NCBI RefSeq assembly: GCF_002014975.1
Contig: NZ_MUXV01000036.1
Span: 45,560 to 109,559, forward strand
Reading direction: 5' to 3'
Length of the DNA stretch: 64,000 nt
From: Moraxella bovis
GTDB lineage: Bacteria > Pseudomonadota > Gammaproteobacteria > Pseudomonadales > Moraxellaceae
A program made the position numbers and the translations under genes. Shown in pieces: positions 58,903-64,000 of the stretch; position 1 is the first letter of the stretch; the number at the start of each line of letters is the position of its first letter. A model generated the notes under the pieces. It saw nothing but the letters and a program-made list of their open reading frames with translations, had not been told where the DNA came from and searched no databases.

Positions 58903-59058
58903 ATGAATTTTGACATCATACCACCCATTACTGGTAAAGATTGCTTTGCCAAAATGGGTGCTATCAGAGACATCAACCGCCTAAAACGCACCTATGGGGA
59001 ACCAATTGGAAAAATGCAAGGGCTTTTGCCTTGTCAAAATAAACAACGAAGTCTATGA
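58903..59058 (+). CDS. Possible 5' remnant of a gene cut by the prophage
   Basis: A 51-codon frame, MNFDIIPPITGKDCFAKMGA to LPCQNKQRSL, ends just upstream of the tRNA 3'-end fragment. I do not recognise it. There is no strong ribosome site. It may be the start of a chromosomal gene whose remainder was lost at the integration, or noise. Confidence 0.3.
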   Translation: MNFDIIPPITGKDCFAKMGAIRDINRLKRTYGEPIGKMQGLLPCQNKQRSL

Positions 59059-59328
59059 AGCCAAAGGTCGTGGGTTCAATTCCCGCCAGGCACGCCATTT
59101 ATTCCATAACTCCCCATTTTCGGGGTCTGTCTCTGCCTTTACAGCAAAAAATACCTGCATTGGGTCAAGCCCTACATACTCCGCTAATTTAAAAATAAGT
59201 GCGTCATCAGGCGTTCTCCGCCCTGCTTTATAATCTCCAAAGCGATGATAAAGCACATCAAACCTACATGCTAATGCTTTTTGTGAACCTGCCTTTATTT
59301 CTGCTTGCTTAATTAAGTTTTGTAACAT
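59053..59328 (-). CDS. Phage repressor-like helix-turn-helix protein
   Basis: 91 aa. The helix-turn-helix lies at about residues 15-50 (SQKALACRFDVLYHRFGDYK; then RRTPDDALIFKLAEYVGLDP), like the DUF3693 or Cro-type regulators of filamentous phages. The last ~17 residues (RAWRELNPRPLAS) are encoded across the tRNA 3'-end fragment at 59065-59097, so the C-terminus is created at the integration site. Four operator-like palindromes lie just upstream of its start. It probably keeps the phage quiet by acting at that array. Confidence 0.75.
   Translation of the reverse strand: MLQNLIKQAEIKAGSQKALACRFDVLYHRFGDYKAGRRTPDDALIFKLAEYVGLDPMQVFFAVKAETDPENGELWNKWRAWRELNPRPLAS
59065..59097 (+). other. tRNA 3'-end fragment, probable attachment site
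   Basis: AGGTC (variable loop), GTGGG-TTCAATT-CCCGC (T-arm), CAGGCAC (3' acceptor strand), G and CCA follow in tRNA order. The complementary acceptor strand GTGCCTG is missing upstream, so only the 3' part is present. Phages often integrate at tRNA 3' ends, leaving such duplicates; this is the likely left end of the prophage. Confidence 0.65.
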
Positions 59329-59350
59329 TTTGTAAACTCCATTGCAAAAA

Positions 59351-59440
59351 ATCCAAAAATGGATTATTATTGTATTAAATCCAAATATGGATTATTTTTT
59401 GATTATGAATAATCCAAAAATGGATTTTAATCCAAAATCG
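59351..59440. promoter_or_regulatory. Array of four operator-like palindromes
   Basis: ATCCAAAAATGGAT at 59351-59364, ATCCAAATATGGAT at 59379-59392, ATCCAAAAATGGAT at 59412-59425, and a degenerate copy ATCCAAAATCGG at 59430 on. The spacings of about 28 and 33 bases suggest helical-turn phasing. They lie between the repressor-like gene and the prophage hairpins, so they are the obvious binding sites for that protein. Confidence 0.7.
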
Positions 59441-59527
59441 GTGTATAAATTCCGATTATACCCCTAACCGAAAATCTTGGCAAGTTTAACAGTAATATCT
59501 CCAAAAATTGGTTGTGGGCTTTAATCA

Positions 59528-59616
59528 GCTTAGGGGTGCTGTAACACCGCCTAAGCACCTAATTTTACAGTTTTCCGCCATCCACATCCACCCCTATGGG
59601 GTGGGGCGGATTTTTT
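59528..59616. other. Prophage hairpin pair I
   Basis: The first hairpin is GCTTAGG-G-GGTG / CACC-G-CCTAAGC (59528-59556). The second (59575-59616) is CCGCC...CCACCCCTATGGGGTGG..GGCGG followed by six T, abutting the stop of the next gene. The second resembles that at 59939-59984. Possible terminator, replication or packaging structure. Confidence 0.5.
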
Positions 59617-59860
59617 AAAAAATTTTGCTCAGTAAATTGGCGATTGAAACAACGAGAGATATCCAAAGTAGAATTTGTATTACTTGCATAAATATATTTT
59701 TCTTGCTAAATAAATCATGCTCTACTTCTTTTTCAATCTCTTTTTGCTCTTGCTCTTGGTGTGGTTTTTTAATAACCGCATACACGCATATCAGCGATAT
59801 GGCAAAAGCACCAACTCCAAAAATAAACGCCAGTGCTGATAAATTGACAGTTTCGCTCAT
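59615..59860 (-). CDS. Small two-pass membrane protein of the prophage
   Basis: 81 aa from MSETVNLSAL; AGGGG is six bases before this ATG, so an ATG five codons upstream is less likely. Membrane segments at about 8-28 and 55-78 flank a charged loop (HQEQEQKEIEKEVEHD). I do not recognise it. It lies on the opposite strand to the replication and coat genes, beside another membrane protein in the same direction. Confidence 0.65.
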   Translation of the reverse strand: MSETVNLSALAFIFGVGAFAISLICVYAVIKKPHQEQEQKEIEKEVEHDLFSKKNIFMQVIQILLWISLVVSIANLLSKIF

Positions 59861-59938
59861 GGTCGCCCCTATCACTTGTTAATTTTCGCAACATAACAGT
59901 ATAACAGGGCTACCACCATTTTTGAAGTTTGAATATTT

Positions 59939-59984
59939 GTCGCCCTTCCACATCGCCCCTTTTGGGGCGGGGCGACTCTTTTTT
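59939..59984. other. Prophage hairpin II
   Basis: GTCGCCC-N-CCACATCGCCCCTTTTGGGGCGGGGCGAC, cut here into arms GTCGCCC / GGGCGAC and GCCCC / GGGGC, followed by a T-run, ending at the stop of the 127-aa gene. Same arrangement as the hairpin at 59575-59616: both contain CCACATC, then a CCCC/GGGG loop, then GGGGCG and T-run. Confidence 0.5.
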
Positions 59985-60366
59985 ACATAAGCTTAATAAA
60001 GGCAAAAAATGCCATGACAACAATTATGGTTTGCAAAAAGTTCATGGCTTCCCTACTGGGTCGCCTTCCAGTCACTTTCTTGTAGCCAAAAATCACGGCA
60101 ACAAAAACAACAAGACCAAAAACCAACAACAAGGCAAATTTTTGGAACGGTTCTACCATTCTGGTTTGTAGCGTTTCGCTTAGTATAGGCTCGCTACTAG
60201 CAACCATTACCGCCTGTGTTTGTGTTTGTGTCTCTGTCTGTGGCTCGACGTATATCGGCTGTTGGTTTAAGAATTGATGATTTAATATGACTTCATTGTC
60301 ATATTCGCTTTTCGGCATTACTTTGATGATTTTATCATCTCTGATAATTGCAATTTGTTCACTCAT
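59983..60366 (-). CDS. Membrane protein of the prophage, 127 aa
   Basis: A soluble N-terminus (about 1-80) with a Gln/Thr repeat (ETQTQTQTQ style), a membrane segment (about 85-104), a basic loop GYKKVTGRRPSRE and a second membrane segment near the C-terminus. I do not recognise a family. Inovirus-like position suggests an assembly or regulatory role, but that is inference. The start is ATG at 60366 after GAGTGTTACC. Confidence 0.65.
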   Translation of the reverse strand: MSEQIAIIRDDKIIKVMPKSEYDNEVILNHQFLNQQPIYVEPQTETQTQTQAVMVASSEPILSETLQTRMVEPFQKFALLLVFGLVVFVAVIFGYKKVTGRRPSREAMNFLQTIIVVMAFFAFIKLM

Positions 60367-60436
60367 GGTAACACTCTTTAATTTGGGTTTGCATTCTTAT
60401 TATAGCAGTGTTACCGCCTTTTTTAATAGGTGCATT

Positions 60437-60694
60437 ATGAACTTTGATGATGATTTTGATGATGACTTTGATGATGACTATTTAGACCATTCACCTGACA
60501 ACTGGGATTGCATGGTTTGTGGCACAAGCATTCCTCCCAATAGTGAATTTGAACTCTGCGACAACTGCAAAGATGACAATTTAGAAGAAATTTACGGCGA
60601 CCAAACACCGTGTAAATTCTGTGGCGAACCGTTAGGACATCAAGAATCATACAACGATTTTCATTTTGATTGTTGGATGACTTCCGATAAATGA
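60437..60694 (+). CDS. Acidic zinc-ribbon protein of the prophage
   Basis: 85 aa. Starts with MNFDDDFDDDFDDDYLD, a tandem FDDD acidic run, then two zinc-ribbon-like pairs: CMVCGTS...CDNC and CKFCGEPLG...HFDCW. Length and Cys pattern suggest one or two structural zinc sites. It may be a nucleic-acid or protein-binding regulator. The ATG at 60437 follows TAGGTGCATT. No known relative comes to mind. Confidence 0.6.
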   Translation: MNFDDDFDDDFDDDYLDHSPDNWDCMVCGTSIPPNSEFELCDNCKDDNLEEIYGDQTPCKFCGEPLGHQESYNDFHFDCWMTSDK

Positions 60695-61200
60695 ATCATC
60701 AATCCTTTTAATCATTAATTTTGCTTTTTAAATTAATGATTAAAAGGATTCACGGGGGTTTGGGGGTGTAGCCCCCAAGTGTTAAGAATATACCCTATGT
60801 TTAGTACGTTACTCCGCCCTGGATGCGTTAGGGATTGAAGCGGAAATATCTTTTAAACAAAGGATATATTTTTCTTAGATAAATTTCATTTCTCGGTAGA
60901 AAGAATGAAATTTTGCTTAGAAAAATAATACTTTGGCTTAAAAGGATTGAAGCGAAAAGCCCGACCCGTCAGGGGAACGCCCAAAAACAAAAAGCACAAA
61001 AACCGCTTATTTTGTTCCCCCAATATACAAAGAGTAGCGAAAACCAAACGAAAAGCCCAAAGACAAGATAAAAAAGACAAACCAAAACCCAATACCCAAA
61101 TTTTTGGGTTTACGCCTTATGTAATACGGCGTAAACAAAACTAACCACTGTACAAGACTTGGCACCGTACGTTACAAAACGTTTTAATGTGGAAAAACAA
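60695..61200. other. Prophage intergenic region, candidate replication origin
   Basis: No gene is convincing. 60745-60980 is mixed AT/GC with a GGGGGTTTGGGGGTGTAGCC run; reading frames at 60886-61144 are low-complexity. A perfect 9-base inverted repeat GTTTACGCC / GGCGTAAAC (61108-61136, loop TTATGTAATAC) lies 64 bases before the Rep start, where rolling-circle phages keep the plus-strand origin. Confidence 0.5.
61108..61136 (+). repeat. Hairpin upstream of the Rep gene, candidate nick site
   Basis: GTTTACGCC-TTATGTAATAC-GGCGTAAAC is a perfect stem with an 11-base AT-rich loop. Position and shape fit a rolling-circle double-strand origin; nicking is not shown. Confidence 0.5.
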
Positions 61201-62493
61201 ATGAACTCAACAATGCTAGAAACAATATCAACCGTGCAAGAGCAGATAATATTAATAGGCGGTGAAACGCACCTTTTGCCCTTACGTGTACCAACAAAAG
61301 GCGAATATGTGGTTATTGATGCCCTTAATATTGTCTGCTCCGTGGAAACATTTACAAATAAGCAAATGTATGAGCTTGGCACCACTGCCAAAGACTTGTT
61401 TAGATTGGACTTGGATAACGAACAAAAAGAACAACTAAATGGCATGGTTATCTCTGCCATGGCTTTGGACTTATCAGATATCTTTGGCGATATGTTTGGC
61501 ATTATTATCCCAAAAAATGCTGGCATTCACTACTACAAACAAGGCTATACCGTTTATTCCCCCGAAAATGAGATTTTATTAAACATTGGTATCGGTGGGC
61601 AAAATGAAACGGTATTTTTGGGCTTAACTGGCATGGGCTGTAAGCTCGCTGATGAAGGCTGGGAACTAAGACTACATCACTGGCTTGATAACGTGGCAAC
61701 CGACGGCAAAATATCACGCATTGACTTAGCCCATGATGACTTCAAGGGTGAATACAGTAGCTTTGATTGGGCAAATGAACAAGAATCAAATGATATGTTC
61801 TTACTACCCAAAACCCGTAACCGCCCTGCATGCACCATAGCAGGCGAATTTAAGCATGGCGACCCACAAAATAAGGGCTTAACCCTGTATGTCGGCTCTC
61901 GCAAAAATGGAAAAGTTATCCGTTGCTACGAAAAAGGCAAACAGCTTGGCGATACAAGCTCGCCCTGGTTTCGCTCTGAGCTTGAGATACATGCCAAAAA
62001 AAGGCTAATACCTTTTGATATATTACTGCATCCCACCGAATATTTTTGCGGTGCTTACCCTTATTGCCTTGATTTGATTGAATTGGCAAAAAAGAATAAG
62101 GGCGACCACACGCCCCAAATTGTGGATAAATTTGAATCAATTAAACAAGAATCAAAAATCAGTTTGCACCGTGCCATAGATATTATCAGACACCAATTTG
62201 GCAAATACATTAAAGCCTTTGGTGAGATATTTACTAATACATACATGAACGGACAAAAAACCCCTGACTTTCAAAAGATTTTTTCAAAGATTTGCACAAA
62301 AAAGGATAAGGATTATTACCCCAAACGCCTAAAACTTTGTGCCAATTACTACAATCCAAATTCAAAATATGCTGATTTGGATAAGATTTTGAACCACGTT
62401 AAGGCACCGCCCAAAACCAAACAAACCGACATTGAAAAGGAATTGTTTGATATGTGGGGCATTAAAATTACGCCAATGTGGGCAAGTCCATAA
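61201..62493 (+). CDS. Phage replication initiation protein (Rep_trans/RstA-like)
   Basis: 430 aa from ATG at 61201 (GGA eight bases upstream); an in-frame TTG at 61159 gives 14 more residues that overlap the origin region. The stretch LTGMGCKLADEGWELRLHHWLDN and SRIDLAHDDF are typical of Rep_trans, cut here as GMGCKLADEGWEL and SRIDLAHDDFKGEY. The protein would nick the plus-strand origin and start rolling-circle replication. It is the largest gene of the prophage section seen. Followed closely by a ssDNA-binding protein. Confidence 0.87.
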   Translation: MNSTMLETISTVQEQIILIGGETHLLPLRVPTKGEYVVIDALNIVCSVETFTNKQMYELGTTAKDLFRLDLDNEQKEQLNGMVISAMALDLSDIFGDMFGIIIPKNAGIHYYKQGYTVYSPENEILLNIGIGGQNETVFLGLTGMGCKLADEGWELRLHHWLDNVATDGKISRIDLAHDDFKGEYSSFDWANEQESNDMFLLPKTRNRPACTIAGEFKHGDPQNKGLTLYVGSRKNGKVIRCYEKGKQLGDTSSPWFRSELEIHAKKRLIPFDILLHPTEYFCGAYPYCLDLIELAKKNKGDHTPQIVDKFESIKQESKISLHRAIDIIRHQFGKYIKAFGEIFTNTYMNGQKTPDFQKIFSKICTKKDKDYYPKRLKLCANYYNPNSKYADLDKILNHVKAPPKTKQTDIEKELFDMWGIKITPMWASP

Positions 62494-62556
62494 AAAAATC
62501 CTATTTTTTTAGCGTTAAAAATAGGTCATTAGCAACCAACGCAAAAGGAAACAACC

Positions 62557-62847
62557 ATGTCAAATCCTATCATCCTTGGGGCTAAACGCTCCAAAGGCAC
62601 CCTAGACAACGGCAATACATACGATTCAACAAAAATCTATGTACAAACTGCCATGAAACCGTCACCCGACCAGGTGGGCTTTGCTGTCTCTGAATTTACC
62701 TGGGGCGATAGCTCCAATTATGACAAGATAAAAGACGTCAAATTCCCTGCCGAAGCCAATATCACTTATGAGATGGTTACCAACGGCAAAAGCAATCAAG
62801 TGATTGTTACAGACGTCCAAATTTTAAAACCAACACCAAAGGTTTAA
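62557..62847 (+). CDS. Filamentous phage ssDNA-binding protein (RstB/G5P-like)
   Basis: 96 aa, small beta-rich protein. Order directly after the replication gene and size fit the ssDNA-binding protein that coats phage DNA before assembly. KPSPDQVGFAVSEFTWGDSS and C-terminal VIVTDVQILKP resemble DUF1293-type proteins by memory. The ribosome site is AAAGGAAACAACC. Confidence 0.7.
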   Translation: MSNPIILGAKRSKGTLDNGNTYDSTKIYVQTAMKPSPDQVGFAVSEFTWGDSSNYDKIKDVKFPAEANITYEMVTNGKSNQVIVTDVQILKPTPKV

Positions 62848-62856
62848 GGATTTGCA

Positions 62857-63084
62857 ATGGCTTATATTTGTGCCGAATTGGATGAAACATTTGCTAATGG
62901 CGATGGTTTCGCCCATTCTGGTGGCAATGTAGTTCATTGTAAAACTTGGGTGGTTTTGCAATCACCACTCAATGACTTGGCTATCACTGGTCCGCAATCG
63001 CTTGAACTCTCTTTGACGATTGCTTCACTGCTAATGATAGTCAAGGCTTATAAGATTGCTAGAAAGTCGTTAAACTCAATTTAA
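62857..63084 (+). CDS. Small membrane protein, minor coat-like
   Basis: 75 aa. An N-terminal soluble part with a Cys (C5) and Gly/Asp-rich middle, then a hydrophobic segment (about 48-65: SLELSLTIASLLMIVKAYKI). Position between the ssDNA-binding and major coat genes is that of minor coat proteins in inoviruses. Assignment is by order. Confidence 0.6.
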   Translation: MAYICAELDETFANGDGFAHSGGNVVHCKTWVVLQSPLNDLAITGPQSLELSLTIASLLMIVKAYKIARKSLNSI

Positions 63085-63093
63085 GGAATCGTT

Positions 63094-63363
63094 ATGTCTA
63101 AAACTTACGACGAAAAAGGCAACGAACTTGTTGCCCAAACCCAAAAACAAGGCTTGATGAGCCGTGTTGTCCCTGCTTCTGTCCTTGGCTCTGTTGCCGT
63201 CATGGCAACTTCTGCTAATGCTGCAACTCTTGACTTATCTTCTCTAACTACTGAGCTTCAAGGCGTTCAAACTGCCGTTGTTGGTGTTGTCGCTGTTGCC
63301 ATTACAATCGGTATCGCCATTGTTGGTTGGAAATGGGCTAAGCGTGCTTTATTCTCTGTCTAA
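63094..63363 (+). CDS. Major coat protein (pVIII-like)
   Basis: 89 aa with the class B coat layout: a basic N-terminal leader and signal peptide with cleavage after ATSANA (residue ~43), a mature ~46 residues with an acidic/amphipathic start (ATLDLSSLTTELQGVQ), a single membrane helix (VVGVVAVAITIGIAIVG) and a basic C-terminus KWAKRALFSV that contacts DNA. RBS AAGGAATCGTT. This is the strongest evidence that the element is a filamentous phage. Confidence 0.85.
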   Translation: MSKTYDEKGNELVAQTQKQGLMSRVVPASVLGSVAVMATSANAATLDLSSLTTELQGVQTAVVGVVAVAITIGIAIVGWKWAKRALFSV

Positions 63364-63433
63364 TCAGATTTTTTAGCACAATCACACTTGGGGACGCCTG
63401 AGTGTGATTTTCTAAACAATTTAAGGAGAAAAT

Positions 63434-63880
63434 ATGTTTGCAAGTCTTTTGGGCGATATTGTAAGCCAATTAAAAGTTGTTCTATTTGCTATTGTTGGTA
63501 TGACCGCTGTTGTTTTATCCTTATTGTTTACATTATTGTCTTACAAAAAATACCGTGAAGCCATGTTTGTTCTTTACCCAAAGGCTACTGAAGACTTTAT
63601 TCAATGGCAAAAAGAAAATGGCGATAATTTTGACAGCATTAATGATTCTGCCCAGGCTTACATTAATGCAAAAAATGCCGCCGCTAAATTTGAAATGATG
63701 CATGGCAAAGAATATCGAAAAAAACAACAATACTTTGAAGGTCGTATGGCTTATGAATACTTTCAAAGACAAATCAAAGCACACGATAAAATTCGCTCCA
63801 TGCCCATTCACCATGCTTATTATCCCGCCATTGAAAAAATGGGCTATCGTGGATTTGATGATGACGTTTATTTTGGATGA
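63434..63880 (+). CDS. Hypothetical prophage membrane protein, 148 aa
   Basis: One N-terminal membrane segment (about 14-37), then a charged helical soluble part rich in Lys/Tyr/Met (KYREAMFVLYPKATEDF; EMMHGKEYRKKQQYFEGR). I do not recognise it. The ribosome site AAGGAGAAAAT is strong. It lies 70 bases after the coat gene, which may hold a weak terminator-like stem (63385-63412) and lower expression relative to the coat. Confidence 0.6.
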   Translation: MFASLLGDIVSQLKVVLFAIVGMTAVVLSLLFTLLSYKKYREAMFVLYPKATEDFIQWQKENGDNFDSINDSAQAYINAKNAAAKFEMMHGKEYRKKQQYFEGRMAYEYFQRQIKAHDKIRSMPIHHAYYPAIEKMGYRGFDDDVYFG

Positions 63881-63969
63881 TTAAAATGTTAATGAGTGCT
63901 GAACCCCATATACTTAATTGGCTATTCCCCATTATTACCACAATGATTTTTTATTTATTGGTTAAATAA
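63877..63969 (+). CDS. Very small prophage membrane peptide
   Basis: 30 aa, MIKMLMSAEPHILNWLFPII plus a hydrophobic end (TTMIFYLLVK). Its ATG overlaps the previous stop (ATGA), or the ATGs at 63886 or 63892 are used. Size and single membrane segment fit the tiny minor coat proteins of filamentous phages (pVII/pIX type), by position only. Confidence 0.5.
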   Translation: MIKMLMSAEPHILNWLFPIITTMIFYLLVK

Positions 63970-63980
63970 AAGGAACCCCC

Positions 63981-64000
63981 ATGACCCCCCTAAAATTCTT
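63981..64000 (+). CDS. Start of the next prophage gene (partial)
   Basis: ATG at 63981 after AAAAGGAACCCCC; only MTPLKF is in the window. In this gene order it may be the adsorption protein (pIII-like) gene, but nothing here proves it. Confidence 0.4.

Noticed and set aside
59022..59097. Complete tRNA gene
   Set aside because: The 5' acceptor strand and D-arm cannot be found; only the 3' part is present.
59040..59110. dif/XerCD site for phage integration
   Set aside because: No dif-like sequence is visible; the tRNA 3' end is the better candidate.
58994..59233. 79-codon forward frame across the tRNA fragment
   Set aside because: It is antisense to the HTH gene and runs through the attachment core; typical spurious frame.
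59351..59440. CRISPR-like array
   Set aside because: The repeats are 14-base palindromes with short, unequal spacers and no cas genes; an operator array fits better.
60886..61144. Small frames on both strands in the prophage intergenic region
   Set aside because: Lys/Gln-rich low-complexity translations on both strands without ribosome sites, next to the likely origin.

Overview
The window looks like a chromosome segment of a Moraxella species (Moraxellaceae). The DNA is AT-rich. The TCA genes (gltA opposite sdhCDAB, plus sucAB-lpd), clpP-clpX behind tig, and a capsule locus with a chondroitin synthase all fit that genus. Unsulfated chondroitin capsule has been reported for Moraxella bovis, so M. 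bovis or a close relative is the best guess. The species call is inference.

Layout. (1) 0-5.5 kb: a large type I-secreted BapA-like/serralysin-like metalloprotease, then small hypothetical genes, one frameshifted. (2) 5.5-14.7 kb: housekeeping genes fadB, clpX, clpP, tig, rdgB, then a DUF898 membrane protein with an M48 protease. (3) 14.7-26.3 kb: sugar-nucleotide and capsule genes on the minus strand (513-aa locus protein, chondroitin synthase, ugd, glycosyltransferase, galU, pgi, a degenerate Ugd paralogue, galE). Together they could supply UDP-GlcA and possibly UDP-GalNAc and polymerise them; export genes are outside the window. (4) 26.4-32.1 kb: sucA-sucB-lpd. (5) 32.2-38.1 kb: an accessory block between sucA and sdhB. 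It holds a decayed solute-binding protein, a proA/RTX chimera, a four-gene operon whose first gene has 11 CCAA repeats right after its ATG, and a frameshifted DUF2459 gene. (6) 38.1-44 kb: sdhCDAB divergent from gltA, with a Fur-like box between them. (7) 44-51.6 kb: an enteric-type his operon (hisG-D-C-B-H-A-F) behind a His-rich leader peptide and attenuator, with short palindromes in most gaps. (8) 51.6-58.9 kb: an EmrAB-like efflux pair with a divergent AraC regulator, fabF, a nonsense-interrupted secreted protein, ribosomal protein L36 type B behind a Zur-like box, and a hemerythrin-like protein. (9) 59-64 kb: left part of a filamentous (inovirus-like) prophage starting at a tRNA 3'-end fragment, with a repressor and operator array, membrane proteins, a Rep protein, a ssDNA-binding protein and a major coat protein. 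It runs off the right edge.

The most novel-looking item is the phase-variable operon at 34.96-37.4 kb. It has a strong promoter, a tetranucleotide tract at the start codon, and cupin-like, HEPN-like, GreA-like and dTMP-kinase-like products, and I recognise no described system with this composition. Next come the transferred-looking his operon, the adhesin-protease fusion and the prophage. Several accessory genes carry single-base frameshifts. Some could be assembly errors, but the proA/RTX fusion and the in-frame TAG at 57.4 kb are harder to explain that way.
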